Under the pieces are notes generated by a model that made no database searches, was not told where the DNA came from, and was given only the letters and a program-made list of their open reading frames with translations. Position numbers and translations under genes: made by a program. A stretch of DNA of 64,000 nucleotides, from the NCBI RefSeq assembly GCF_019703515.2, contig NC_059388.1:6413979-6477978 (forward strand). Reading direction: 5' to 3'. Shown in pieces: positions 23,101 to 33,502 of the stretch. Each line of letters begins with the position of its first letter. Position 1 is the stretch's first letter. This DNA is from Myxocyprinus asiaticus (lineage: Eukaryota > Chordata > Actinopteri > Cypriniformes > Catostomidae).

Positions 23101-26100
23101 GCCTCAGTGCAAAGGGGACAGTGAACTGGGCAGCGTGTCGGGAGTAAGATCGCCCATCTCAGCTGGACATTGTTCTGCACCTAACTAAGCTTCAATGGAG
23201 GATTCTACGAATCTGTTCCTGAATTCCACAATTCACACACTCATCCTACGAACACACTCTTCACGGATTGCCCCTGGATTGCGTGCTTCTCTGTCATCTC
23301 TCCCCGCTGCTGCAGCCGGTGCCGGGATCCTCGACATCCACAGTGACTGCTCACATTTGTTATTAAATCCTATAAACATTTCCTCCGCTCTTGGGTCTGT
23401 TTGTTCTCACTATTGCTCATTACAGCAGCTTTTTTATAAAAATGCCTTTTATGAAAATTGACATTTATGCACTTCATAACTTACATCTTACTGTAATTTG
23501 TGTCAACTCCATCAGACACTATATATAAAGCACACTATTCTAATTTGATCCATCTAACAAGAATGTAAAGTCTTTAACTATCTAATAATCATGTTCAGTA
23601 AAGGAGTTATGGGATAAAATACATTTTATAAAAAAAACTTTTCACACTATTCTGAAAATTGACCGAGCTGACAAAATTGAATATTTTTCCATCTTAACCG
23701 TTCCATCAGTTGAAGCTGCCTCTATAACTTAAACTAAAATGCTAAAATTATTCCACAATTCTCAAAGGGTTTGTTCACCCAAAAATGAAAATTTTAGTCA
23801 TTGTTTACTCACACCTTGATGTTGTTGTTATAACCCGATATGACTGAGCACACATTTTTTTCATCATTTCTCCCTTTGTGTTAAGAAAAAGAAAGAAAAA
23901 CACAGGGCTGAGTAAACAATGAAAAACATTTTCATTTTTGGGTGAACTAATCCTTTAACAGAAATGATCACAATGGGATGACGGTGTTGACATGTTGAAG
24001 CTGTGACGGCAGATACTTAAACGTTGTTTAAAATATAAAAATATATAAATCTTACCAGAACATGTGTCCTATTGTCGCATCCAGCATGAGCTGGAAGTGG
24101 GAAAGGGGTACTCAGAGTTATCGCTAGCCATGACATTGTCTGATTTATTCAGGATTATAAAAAAAAAAATCTTACAGAGTTGACGCAAAGTGAGGACACA
24201 AATTTGATAGGAAGTTTTTTGTGGAAAATATAATTAAAAATTGTTTGTATTGTTTGATATCTTACAGATCCCTACCTTTCATTTGATATTTATATTTATG
24301 AATTTGTTGCACTTTTTAAACACTTTGTTTGGCAGTATAGCATTGTGAACTGTTCCTGAGGACAGGTTAAGTTACATGTGCTTCCAAGTATAGAGCATTC
24401 ATTAAAAAAAAATATTTAAACAATATAACTAATAAATGCCCTGAGTACACACATTTCCTTTAGATTTAACTTTTTCAATATTTCTATAATTATGAATTTC
24501 TTGATTTTTAACATAAAGATGACTTTAGTACATAGAACATGTTTTGTCCCTTATCTCAAGAATTAGTGATGTGCTTGCTTGCTTTTGTCTGGTGTTTAGC
24601 TCAGAGAATGGCATCACACTGATGAAGGCTTGCTGGAATGAGTTGTTTGCTTTGGGTCTGGCGCAGTGTTCACACATTATGAATGTAGAGACGATCCTCA
24701 CAGCCATAATCAACCACTTACAGACCAGCCTGGAGGAAGGTACGTGGACAAGAGCCTCTCATGAATACTCGTATTCTGTGTCCCTATCTTATTAAGTAAA
24801 TAAAGTAATATGTGACTATTTTGTTTGGACATCATTATAGAGATGGGCAATGCACTAGTTGAACTGAAAGTTTTGTTTCTATAAAATGCATCCAATCACC
24901 GTTGCAAATCCAATCACTTATGTGCTATATGTAATATTTTTACTGTACTATGCTAAGTACTATACTGGCTTCTCCGTTAACAATGCTACAGCCAGTATCT
25001 TCTACTATGAAGTTTCCATTCCTGGCTGGAATTTATGTTTATATTTTTGGCATGTGTGATCCTGCCCACTGCCCACTCACCAGTGGTATTTTGACACTGC
25101 CAGGTTGCCAGATTTGAACAAGTTTGCAGGCAAACAACACTGCGTGCTGCAGCCATGGAAGCCAGCAAATGAACTGGATCAGAGATAACAGATTCCACCC
25201 GACCTAAAAAGCCTTGCCATCCATCTTAAAACCACCATGACCAGAGGCGTAGTAAAACAAGGATAAATATTGGAGATGTCTTTGGAAGATGGAGACTGCT
25301 TAAAGCCCAGAAATCCTTTAAAACGGATGCTGAGTTGACTAATTTGCGTGTCAACATTCTGGCAACCCGCATGAGCTTCGAGTCTGGGGCGGAGCAGACA
25401 ACTCTCCAATATTTTGAATTTAGACTGCAGTACCCATTTCAAACGCTTGTTGTCAATCTTACATATAGCACCTTTAAATCACTTTTCTGTAAAAATGTAT
25501 TTGTGATATATCATTTTATAAATCAATATTTTAAGAACTTTGTGGTATAAATTTGTGCTTATCACGCACACCTTCATTATAATTATTTAACTACACATTT
25601 TTGTAAATGACTTCACAGGTATACGGGTGTCTAATGTGATATGTCTTTAATAGAAAAACTGTCTCCAGAGCGGGTGAAGCTGGTGATGGAGCACATCTGG
25701 CGTATGCAGGAGTTTTGTAACAGTATGAGCCGAATGAGTCCTGACGCCTATGAGTATGCTTACCTCAAAGCTGTGGCTCTCTTTAGCCCGGGTACAAAAA
25801 ACTGGTGTGAATTTAATTTAAGAATGTATTAAAGAAAATGAAGTGAGAAAAGTAAATGATGGAATTGTTTGTTTGTCTTGGCTATAGATCACTCTGGAGT
25901 GGACAGCACCCTTCAGATAGAGCGTTTTCAGGAGAAAGCTCACATGGAACTACAGGACTACGTGAGCAAAGTATATCCAGAGGACACGTATCGGTGAGTG
26001 TGTGGTTTTCCATCTGGACCAGATATTTTTTCAATAATAAATATTGAGAGAGAGAGTTTAAATCTGAAGAATGTCATTTTTTTTTATTTGCTTGAAACAC

Positions 26101-27924
26101 AGTATACAGTGCTGATTTCTTCTGTTTTTGTGTATATCTCATACTAAATTGTTTCAAAAATTCAAACAAAATATAACATAAAAAGGCAATCTGAGTTAAC
26201 ACAAAATACAGTTTTTAAATGATAATGTTATTTATTGAAGCAAAAAAGTTATCCAATACCGACTGGGAAAAGTATTTGCCCCCTTAGTTACTAAAAATCC
26301 CCAAATCTATGAAACTGCATTCATAACGGGGTTCAGCTGGACTAGAAACACCCAGGCCTGATTACTGCCAGCCCTGTTCAATCAAATCAACACCTAAATA
26401 GAACTTTTTCAGCAGCATGAATTTGGCTAAAAGGTCTCACCCAGTAGCACACTATGCCAAGGTCGAAAGAAATTCCAGACATGATAAGGAAAAAGATGAA
26501 TGAAATACATCAGTCTGGGAAGGGTTACAAAGGTATTTCAAAAGATCTGGGACTCCAAAGAACCACAGTGAGAGCAATTATCTCCAAATGGAGAAAACTT
26601 GGCACAGTAGTGAACCTTCCCAGAAGTGGCTGACCTTCCAAAATTCTTCCTAGAGCACAGCGATGACTCATCCAGGAAGTCACAAAAAAGCCAAGGACAA
26701 CATCCAAGGAACTGGAGCCCTCTCTCACATCAATAAAGGTCACTGTTCATGACTCCACTATCAGAAAGACATTGGCCGAAAATGGAATCCATGGAAGAGT
26801 GGCGAGGCGAAAACCACTGCTAACCCAGAAGAACATTAAGTCTCGTCTGAATTTTGCCAAAACATACCTTGATGATCATCAAAGCTTTTGGGAGAATGTT
26901 CTGTGGACTGATGAGTCGGAAGTTGAACTGTTTGGAAGACAGGCGTCCCATTTCATCTAGTGTAAATCAAATACAGAATTCCACAAAAAGAACATCAAAC
27001 CTACGGTCAAGCATGGTGGTGGTAGTGTGATGGTGTGGAGATGCTTAGCTGCTTCAGGGCCAGGGCGACTTGCAGTAATTGAGGGAAACATGAATTCTGC
27101 TCTCTACCAGAAAATCCTAAAGGAGAATGTCCGGTCATCAGTCCGTGTGTTGAAGCTCAAGCACAACTGGATTATGCAGTGACAGTGATCCAAAGCATAG
27201 GAGTAAGTCCACCTCTGAATGGCTCAAAAGAAGCAAAATTAAAGTTTTGGAGTGGCCTAGTCAAAGTCTTGACTTGAGCCCGATTGAGATGCTGTGGCAG
27301 GATGTTAAATGGGCAGTTCATGCTCGAAAAACCCTCCAGTGTGGTTGAACTAAAGGAGTTCTGCAAACAAGAGTGGGCCAAAATTCCACCTGATCTCCAG
27401 TTATCTGAAGCGTTTGCTTGCAGTTGTTGCTGTTAAAGATGGCACAACCAGGTATTAAGTTTAAGGGGGGCAGTTAGTTTTTCACATGGGTGATATAGGT
27501 GTTGGATAACTTTTTTGCTTCAATAAAACAAAAATTATATTTTAAAACTGTATTTTGTGTTTACTCAAGCTGCCTTTGTTTTTATGTTATATCTTGCTTG
27601 AAGATCTAAAACAATTTAGTATGAAAATACACAAAAATAGAACAAATCAGGAAGGAGGCAAATCATTTTTCACAGCACTGTATCAATATAATACAGTATA
27701 TTTTTGGCACATCCTTACACCAAAGTGATTTTCTTACACTGTCTTTCAGTTTGTCAAAGCTACTGGTTCGTCTACCGGCCCTGCGGCTCATGAGCGCGGC
27801 ACTAACTGAAGAGCTCTTTTTCGCCGGCCTCATCGGGAATGTCCAGATCGACAGCATCATTCCCTACATACTCAAAATGGAGTCCACCGACTACAATAGC
27901 CAGCCAGTCAGCACCAACGAGTGA
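11096..27924 (+). CDS. nr2c1: nr2c1: nuclear receptor subfamily 2 group C member 1 (TR2), 13 coding exons
   Basis: An orphan nuclear receptor that binds direct-repeat AGGTCA elements and mostly represses transcription in the nucleus (family knowledge). Coding exons: 11096-11149, 11559-11789, 12251-12329, 12449-12628, 15516-15663, 15766-15862, 16595-16773, 16877-17030, 20540-20661, 24600-24739, 25654-25791, 25888-25993, 27750-27924. All junctions are GT/AG and in phase, totalling 1803 nt (600 aa), near the family length. The DNA-binding domain spans residues 113-178, with zinc ligands C113, C116, C130, C133 and C149, C155, C165, C168 and P-box CEGCKG. The ligand-binding domain begins near residue 375 and ends with the AF-2-like helix [10 protein letters not shown] (577-586). 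TR2 is preferred over TR4 because the post-zinc segment reads [20 protein letters not shown], as in NR2C1. Some other blocks ([21 protein letters not shown]) lean to NR2C2. No frameshift or internal stop was seen. Confidence 0.95.
11559..11789 (+). CDS. nr2c1: nr2c1 exon 3 (N-terminal modulator)
   Basis: Acceptor TTTGCCAG/ATT, donor CAG/GTAAAC; 77 codons in phase 0. It encodes [20 protein letters not shown] and onward, a Gln/Val/Thr-rich N-terminal region characteristic of TR2 and TR4. Confidence 0.93.
12251..12329 (+). CDS. nr2c1: nr2c1 exon 4 (start of DNA-binding domain)
   Basis: Acceptor TTTTTCACAG, donor G/GTAAAA. It encodes FVTEGSDQ...[12 protein letters not shown] and ends in phase 1. 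It contains the first two zinc ligands, C113 and C116. Confidence 0.94.
12449..12628 (+). CDS. nr2c1: nr2c1 exon 5 (zinc fingers 1 and 2)
   Basis: Acceptor GTGTTCAG, donor GACT/GTGAGT. It encodes [20 protein letters not shown] through [19 protein letters not shown], completing both zinc modules. Sequence conservation is very high. Confidence 0.97.
12971..14756 (+). mobile_element. L2-clade LINE, 5'-truncated, in nr2c1 intron 5
   Basis: It encodes broken reverse transcriptase: the [20 protein letters not shown] block, the [13 protein letters not shown] motif (13370-13410) and the catalytic [10 protein letters not shown] motif (about 13637-13665). The C-terminal region follows ([20 protein letters not shown], about 13990-14050). 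Several stops and frameshifts are present. The 3' end is GTGACAATAAAGG followed by a short TTGAT repeat tail (to 14756), as in L2/CR1-group LINEs. A longer relative lies at 47268-50506. Confidence 0.9.
14757..15400 (-). mobile_element. Probable Tc1-like transposon fragment
   Basis: It contains GCGAGGCATGGTCCACGTCA (minus-strand start resembling MPRK) and the motif CACTGTGAATGTTTGAATGA, which I associate with non-autonomous fish Tc1-like termini. No termini or TA flanks could be fixed, so boundaries are approximate and the class is tentative. Confidence 0.35.
15516..15663 (+). CDS. nr2c1: nr2c1 exon 6 (hinge)
   Basis: Acceptor CTCCCTACAG, donor CG/GTAGGT. It encodes [19 protein letters not shown] and [20 protein letters not shown], the conserved NR2C hinge region. 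Confidence 0.95.
15766..15862 (+). CDS. nr2c1: nr2c1 exon 7 (hinge)
   Basis: Acceptor CTGGGTACAG, donor CAG/GTAAAA. It encodes [20 protein letters not shown] and onward, ending at a codon boundary. Confidence 0.93.
15863..16594 (+). other. nr2c1: nr2c1 intron 7, AT-rich
   Basis: A 732-bp AT-rich intron. I see no gene, transposon terminus or RNA in it. Confidence 0.7.
16595..16773 (+). CDS. nr2c1: nr2c1 exon 8
   Basis: Acceptor CACTTCAG, donor CG/GTACAA. It encodes [20 protein letters not shown] and an acidic, Ser-rich stretch; the [10 protein letters not shown] block is an NR2C signature. Confidence 0.94.
16877..17030 (+). CDS. nr2c1: nr2c1 exon 9
   Basis: Acceptor TTGTTTAG, donor AAG/GTCAGA. 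It encodes [14 protein letters not shown]... and [14 protein letters not shown], leading into the ligand-binding domain. Confidence 0.95.
17577..18245 (-). repeat. LTR of the intron 9 gypsy remnant
   Basis: A 669-bp segment starts TGTCAGGGTC and ends ATCCTGACA (TG...CA ends), directly bordered inside by the polypurine tract of the minus-strand element. Confidence 0.75.
17577..19190 (-). mobile_element. Gypsy-type LTR retrotransposon remnant (3' end) in intron 9
   Basis: On the minus strand, an integrase-region fragment is followed by a purine-rich tract (GAGAGGGGAGGTAA) and then an LTR. The integrase C-terminal motif [18 protein letters not shown] is read at about 18360-18440. Upstream, at about 19060-19190, a stretch resembles LTR positions 17900-18005 (shared GTCTGGGAACAAACACA and ACAGAACTGAGAGATGCT), probably part of the 5' LTR. 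Most of gag-pol is deleted. Confidence 0.8.
19897..20213. mobile_element. MITE with ~35-bp terminal inverted repeats
   Basis: The left end CACTTTAAATTAGGTGGCC, continuing TTAACTACTATGTAC, is mirrored at the right end (GTACATAGTAGTTAAGGCC, then ACCTAATATAAAGTG). The centre has telomere-like CCTAACTCTAACCCTACCC runs. There is no coding capacity, and the target duplication could not be fixed. Confidence 0.85.
20540..20661 (+). CDS. nr2c1: nr2c1 exon 10 (ligand-binding domain start)
   Basis: Acceptor TTGTGTGTAG, donor GG/GTGAGT. It encodes [20 protein letters not shown] and [20 protein letters not shown], with the nuclear-receptor helix 3-4 signature. Confidence 0.96.
20767..20807 (+). repeat. 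Left arm of 41-bp inverted repeat in intron 10
   Basis: It pairs with 24534-24574 read in reverse complement: 41 bp with 4 mismatches, all transitions. The core is ATTCTTGAGATAAGGGACAA. It starts about 105 bp after the splice donor. Confidence 0.9.
20902..21065 (+). repeat. Solo 5' fragment of an LTR head
   Basis: TGTCACGGTCCTGTCACCTT at 20902 recurs at 21066, where the full LTR starts, with small differences between the two heads. The 164-bp segment between them is a partial LTR-like start of a related element placed directly before the full LTR. Confidence 0.6.
21066..21838 (+). repeat. 5' LTR of intron 10 element
   Basis: It starts TGTCACGG and ends CGTTACA. It contains AATAAA in GTTAATAAATCC near 21775. 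The last 290 bp recur at 23134-23425. Confidence 0.75.
21856..22293 (+). pseudogene. gypsy-type gag, N-terminal part
   Basis: The ATG just after the LTR gives [20 protein letters not shown] and [20 protein letters not shown], a coiled-coil-like start. A capsid-like part follows ([20 protein letters not shown]). The opening MDPAE, the SQQGALLG motif and the capsid FLxQW pattern are typical of vertebrate gypsy gag of the Sushi/Mar type. It ends at a stop at 22291-22293, well short of a full gag, just before the minisatellite. Confidence 0.7.
22322..23050 (+). repeat. 39-bp minisatellite encoding a 13-residue repeat
   Basis: About 18 units of 39 bp are present. The best copies read [13 protein letters not shown] in one plus frame. 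Units shift between two frames (breaks near 22440 and 22710). The downstream run 22711-23054 stays open for nine units and then stops. Unit identity rises toward the 3' end. It sits between the gag fragment and the 3' LTR. Whether it was ever translated is unknown. Confidence 0.9.
23134..23425 (+). repeat. 3' LTR fragment of intron 10 element
   Basis: It matches 21552-21838 (GTGTCGGGAGTAAGATCGCC to ATTACA) with several substitutions and indels. Its upstream half is missing. Confidence 0.85.
23764..23956. mobile_element. Palindromic MITE
   Basis: The left end AAAGGGTTTGTTCACCCAAA continues AATGAAAATTTTAG and is mirrored at the right end (AACATTTTCATTTTTGGGTG, AACTAATCCTTT). The motif GTTCACCCAAAAATGAAAAT is widespread in fish genomes. 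A related end starts at 28731. Confidence 0.8.
24534..24574 (-). repeat. Right arm of 41-bp inverted repeat in intron 10
   Basis: Reverse complement of 20767-20807 with 4 mismatches. It ends about 25 bp before the splice acceptor of exon 11. Confidence 0.9.
24600..24739 (+). CDS. nr2c1: nr2c1 exon 11 (ligand-binding domain)
   Basis: Acceptor GGTGTTTAG, donor G/GTACGT. It encodes [20 protein letters not shown] and [20 protein letters not shown]. Confidence 0.96.
24922..25471. mobile_element. Probable MITE in intron 11
   Basis: The ends GTGCTATATGTAATAT and (reversed) GGTGCTATATGTAAGAT form an inverted pair enclosing about 550 bp of non-coding, moderately GC-rich sequence unlike the AT-rich surroundings. 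The target duplication is not clear. Confidence 0.55.
25654..25791 (+). CDS. nr2c1: nr2c1 exon 12 (ligand-binding domain)
   Basis: Acceptor TTTAATAG, donor G/GTACAA. It encodes [20 protein letters not shown] and [18 protein letters not shown], the YEYAYLKA block of NR2C receptors. Confidence 0.95.
25888..25993 (+). CDS. nr2c1: nr2c1 exon 13 (ligand-binding domain)
   Basis: Acceptor GGCTATAG, donor CG/GTGAGT. It encodes [20 protein letters not shown] and [14 protein letters not shown]. Confidence 0.95.
26107..27680 (+). mobile_element. Full-length Tc1-like transposon with long terminal inverted repeats, intron 13
   Basis: The left end begins CAGTGCTGATTTCTTCTGTT after TA (26105-26106). The right end finishes CACAGCACTG before TA (27681-27682). 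The inverted repeats extend roughly 200 bp at each side, including ACAAAATATAACATAAA-like blocks and the TTTGCTTCAATAAA region. The 1574-bp length is normal for a Tc1 element. The coding part is badly decayed, so it is an old immobile copy. Confidence 0.92.
26454..27458 (+). pseudogene. Tc1-like transposase, decayed
   Basis: It starts [20 protein letters not shown], followed by the helix-turn-helix [20 protein letters not shown]. The catalytic core is recognisable as [16 protein letters not shown] (first Asp, about 26890-26935) and [16 protein letters not shown]. Stops occur near 26631 and 26958. Frame is lost after about 27180, where the second Asp and the Glu ([13 protein letters not shown]) are only partly legible. 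Confidence 0.88.
27750..27924 (+). CDS. nr2c1: nr2c1 exon 14 (last coding exon, AF-2)
   Basis: Acceptor TGTCTTTCAG. It encodes [20 protein letters not shown] and [20 protein letters not shown], followed by [17 protein letters not shown] and TGA at 27922-27924. Confidence 0.96.
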
Positions 27925-28325
27925 CTGAAGCTCCGCCCACAGCCTCACCAGTCAACTTCAACATATCATTGCCTCAAAAATGGGACCATTATGTCCCTTT
28001 ACTCAGAACCCTTTGGGCCAAAAAAAGCAGTCTAAAGTCATATGAACCGTTTTGAATGAAGACATAATTTTGTTATGAATCTGTATAGTTTGTCAGTGTG
28101 TGGATTGTGTCTACAGGTTTATGTGTTATGATAAAGGGAAATCCCTTTGCAGTTGGATGGTTTTGGCTTTTATTGTATCAGTGTCCTTATATTTTGAAAA
28201 GTGTCTATAAAGACATAGGAAGTGCAAAGAACTTCTTTCTGAGAACTTTCCCCCAAAGCACTGACTTTCTCTGTATGTATATGAATTGTGTAAATAGGAA
28301 TAATAAATGTCAGATCAAGGGAAAA
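27925..28325 (+). other. nr2c1: nr2c1 3' UTR
   Basis: About 400 bases of non-repetitive sequence after the stop, ending past the poly(A) signal at 28302. The end is approximate. Confidence 0.65.
28302..28307 (+). terminator. nr2c1: nr2c1 poly(A) signal
   Basis: AATAAA lies 378 bases after the stop codon, the first good hexamer in a non-repetitive 3' UTR. Confidence 0.6.
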
Positions 28326-28730
28326 AATGTCAGCATTTGATATTTGTTTGCATGGAGGCTGATAGATTTTAATGAACAAATACACAGTCATAGACAACCT
28401 GGAAATGTAAGGTCATTTTAAAATTGTGTTTTTCCAGCCTGGAAAAGTCATCAAATTAATAAATAAGAAATGATATTAATTCTAACAAACAAGCATGGAG
28501 ATTTCTGTAGTGAATATGATTCTTCTAGTTATGCTCCGCTCTAAAAGTAGCAATGACCTTTCTGTTAATTCTAGAACGCACATGCGCATTAGCTGGACCA
28601 ACCTTAAAAATATCATTTTATAGCATGATCTGAGCAAAAGAAGCACAATTAATGATATTGTTGTCAGATTTTACTGTTAATTTGAAACATGTTCTTTGAT
28701 CATAGTCTTGATGAACCGTTTGGAAATTTA
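28326..28730. other. Intergenic, nothing recognised
   Basis: AT-rich sequence between the nr2c1 3' UTR and the start of the downstream repeat block. No coding or mobile-element signal was seen. Confidence 0.5.
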
Positions 28731-29130
28731 AAGGGATAGTTCACCCAAAAAAGAAAATTCTCTCATTTAATCAACCTCACGCCATCCCAGATGTGTGACT
28801 TTCTTCTACTAAACACAAAAGAAGATTTTTTTTTAAGAATATATCAGCTCTGTAGGTCCATCAAATGCAAGTTTTCAAACCAAAACTTTGAATCTCCAAA
28901 AAGCACATAAAGGCAGCATAAAAGTGAATCCAAAAGGTTTAATCCATGTCTTTTGAAGCGATCCAATCGATTTTGGATGAGAACAGACCAAAATGAAACT
29001 GCTTTTTCCACTATAAATCTTGACATCTGCAGTCTCCTTGCAATCATGATTTCAAGCTCTATTACACTTCCTAGCACCATCTAGTACTGTGCACATGCAT
29101 CAAACATAAGATGCAGTGTGTAGCTTCTCA
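28731..29130. repeat. Fish interspersed repeat (GGGATAGTTCACCC end)
   Basis: It begins AAGGGATAGTTCACCCAAAA, the same end motif as the MITE at 23764. The roughly 400 bp that follow contain no coding sequence. The right end is uncertain because it abuts the Tc1 element. Confidence 0.55.
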
Positions 29131-29924
29131 TTTCTTAAACAACCATGTCCCGCGATTGTGGAAAAGATGTTACTGTGTTTCAAAAGCTGCAAATTATTGG
29201 CCTGCATCAAGCAAAGGGTTAAGAACTGTCCAACACATTATTAAAACCTGGAAGGATAATGGTGAATCGTCAGCTTAGTGGAAGAAATGTGGTCGGAAAC
29301 AAATCTTGAATGATCATGATCAGAGATCATGAAGACGTTTGGTGAAGTCACATCATAAAAAATCGACAGTAGAACTCACGGCTATCTTTAATAGTGAAAG
29401 TAAGAGCATTTCCACACGCACAATGTGACGAGAACTTACAGGATTGGGACTAAACAGCTGTGTCCACAAGAAAGCCACATGTTAGTGAGATTAATAAAAA
29501 AAAAAACAATTTCAGTTTGCTAGGGAGCATAGAGATTGAAATGTGGAGCAATGGAAAAAGGTCATGTGATCTGATAAGTCCAGATTTACCTTATTCCAAA
29601 TCGATGGGCGTGTCAGGGTAAGAAGGGAAGTGCATGAAGAGATGCACCCGTCATTCATAGTGCCCATTGTACAGCCTCTGGAGGCAGTGTTATGATCTGG
29701 GGTTGCTTCAGCAGGTCATGTCTAGGCTCAACAATGTTATGTGGCAATAAAATGAAGTCAGCTGACTACCTGAATATACTGAATGAACAGTTTTTCCCAT
29801 CAATGGAATTTTTTTTCCCTGACAGCATGGGCATATTCCAGGATGACAATGCCATTATTCATCAGGCTCAAACTGTGAAAGAGTGGTTCACGGGGCATGA
29901 GGAATGATTTTCATACATGAATTA

Positions 29925-31221
<1,297 letters not shown>

Positions 31222-31393
31222 TAGTCCTGACCTTAACTCCATTGAAAGTCACTGGTCAATGCAAGATTGTGGCCAAAAATTAATGCAACTCTGGATGGAA
31301 ATAAATGTTGTGATTTTGCATAAGGTTGTCAAAACAATGCCACGATTAATGCACGCCATAATCAAAGCTAAAGGCAAAGCAAAAGTGTCATAG

Positions 31394-31977
31394 AAGCACC
31401 ACAAAATGACGTAGTTGCTTCAGAATTTGTGCTTTTCATCTCACATTTGCTTTTTCTGACACTATCGGTTTAGGTTTAAGGTTTAGGGCAGGGAGGAAGG
31501 TTTTGTTGATTTAAATCTCGATAGAACATTAACTTTAACCTCATCTGTTTGGGAGAATATTGCACTCGCTTTTAGTGCCACAAAGTGGACATTTCACTTT
31601 GGAACTGCCCTGAGACCTGTAATGAACCACATAATTTTATTTAGCAAAAATGCTGTCACAGTCATGCAATGTTCACTGCATGGGAGAAGGCACTCACAAA
31701 TTGCCATGTCAGAGCACCCAGCCCCTTGAGACATAGAGAAAGATGAAAAAAATTCTAAATAAGCTTTGAAGAAAATTATTAATGTTGTAGGTTTTGTGAA
31801 TTGTTTTCTGAGGTTTGCTACCGAACCTTGATGTTGAGCAGATGGGTGAATTTAATTAAATTAATAACTGAATATTATTTTTATTATTATTATCATTGCA
31901 GGTAGTTTTATTATAATTAATAGTTGCCTAACAACAACAACAACAACAATAATATAGTTTTTTTGGTTTTATTTATA
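31394..31977. other. Intergenic, nothing recognised
   Basis: AT-rich; it includes short TTATTATT and CAACAACAACAA simple repeats near 31880-31950. No coding potential was seen. Confidence 0.5.
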
Positions 31978-32792
31978 CACCGATCAGCCACAACATTAAA
32001 ACCACCTGCCTAATATTGTGTAGATCCCCTTCGTGCCACCAAAACACACCAACCCGCATCTCAGAATAGCATTCCGAGATGCTATTCTTCTCACCACAAT
32101 TGTACAGAGTGGTTGTTTGAGTTACCGTGGACTTTATAAGTTTGAACCAGTCTGGCCATTCTCTGTTGACCTCTCTCATCAATAAGGCATTTCCGTCCGC
32201 AGAACTGCTGCTCACTGGATGTTTTTTGTTTTTGGCACGATTCTGAGTAAATTCTAGAGATTGTTGTTTGTGTAAATCCCAGGAGATCAGCAGTTACAGA
32301 AATACTCAAACCAGCCCATCTGGCACCAACAATCATGCCATGGTCCAAACACTGAGATCACATTTTTTCCCCATTGTAATGGTTGATGTGAACATTAACT
32401 GAAGCTCCTGACCCGTATCTGCATGATTTTATGCACCGCACTGCTGCCACACAATTGGCTGATTAGATAATCGCATGGATGATTGTTGGTGCCAGACAGG
32501 CTAGTTTGAGTATTTCTGTAACTGCTGATCTCCTGGGATTTTCATGCACAACAGTCCCTAGAATTTACTCCAAATGGTGCCAAAAACAAAAACAAAAACA
32601 TCCAGTGAGCGGCAGTTCTGTGAATGGAAATGCTTTGTTGATGAGAGAGGTCAACAGAGAATGGCCAGACTGGTTAGAACTGACAAAGCCTATGGTAACT
32701 CAGATAACCGCTCTGTACAATTGTGGTGAGAAGAATAGCTTCTCAAAATGATATTCTGAGATGCAGGTTGGTGCTGTTTTGTCTGATCGGTG
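31978..32792. mobile_element. Foldback element made of two inverted Tc1-like 5' ends
   Basis: The outer ends CACCGATCAG and CTGATCGGTG lie next to TATA on both sides. The left arm (about 31978-32360, minus strand) and right arm (about 32470-32792, plus strand) are inverted copies of the same segment. Each encodes a Tc1-like transposase helix-turn-helix: ARWAGLSISVTADLLGFTQT on the left and ARQASLSISVTADLLGFSCT on the right. The roughly 110-bp centre is unique. No catalytic domain is present. Confidence 0.88.
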
Positions 32793-33502
32793 TATATATT
32801 TGCAATGTGAATGATAATTTCTAACTTTAACTATACAATCTGTAGAAGTAGCAGGCATTTAGAATAAAGTTTAGGACAAAAACCATCAGTGTTTCTCACT
32901 TCGTGCTCATAGTTTTGAATGAATACATAACATTCAGTTGGACGTTCGCATTCGGTCCAGTTGCACAAATATTTCAAAGTATCTGAATCTCATATCAGAT
33001 CCGAAATTTCGCCTCTGCAGATGGCAGGTACTCCACACGGCCACCGTGCGACACTTCATTTAAATTGACAGATCTCTGGTCTGTCATCTGTCGTTTCTCG
33101 GATGCAGTGAAAAGGCGGCTTCAGTCCAGTAAGACGAAAGAAATGTATCTGCAAAACTGTAATACTTAGTAAAAAGTAAAAATTTTTCTTTGGAAATGTA
33201 ATTAAGTAAAAGTACAAGTATTCTGTTTAAATTGCACTCAAGTAAAGTACAAATCCCTAAAAATAATACTTAAGTACAATACTTAACTATTTTTACTCAA
33301 TTACTTTAAGCCCCTGCATTAAACTTAAAATAATAATAATAATAATCTAAAATTGATTTAATGACATTGCTGATGATTTATTATATTTTTAACAAGTGCT
33401 ACTGCATTAATTGTAGGTGATATGCACCTACACCTTTGATATGTATCAAAATTTTTAAACCAATACAACAACATTTTTAACTGATTAAAAATGAACCAAT
33501 CA

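Larger units (their letters stand above)
21066..23425 (+). mobile_element. Reduced LTR retrotransposon (gag fragment plus minisatellite), intron 10
   Basis: The order is a 773-bp LTR (21066-21838), a gag-like ORF (21856-22293), an 18-unit 39-bp tandem repeat (22322-23050), an 80-bp leader-like stretch, and the 3' part of a second LTR (23134-23425). The second LTR matches 21552-21838 with substitutions and small indels. No protease, reverse transcriptase or integrase remains, so it is a non-autonomous or deleted gypsy-type element. The 3' LTR lacks its 5' portion. Confidence 0.85.
20662..24599 (+). other. nr2c1: nr2c1 intron 10
   Basis: A 3.9-kb intron with inverted 41-bp repeats near both ends and a reduced LTR element (20902-23425). 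A palindromic MITE (23764-23956) follows, then AT-rich sequence (23960-24530) with nothing recognised. Confidence 0.8.

Noticed and set aside
32091..32751. Two separate transposase genes
   Set aside because: They are the inverted arms of one foldback element and carry only a DNA-binding segment.
33150..33320. Repeated AAGTAAAAGTAC and TACTTAAGTAC motifs
   Set aside because: It resembles a common AT-rich fish repeat, but termini and duplication could not be defined, so it is not listed as an element.
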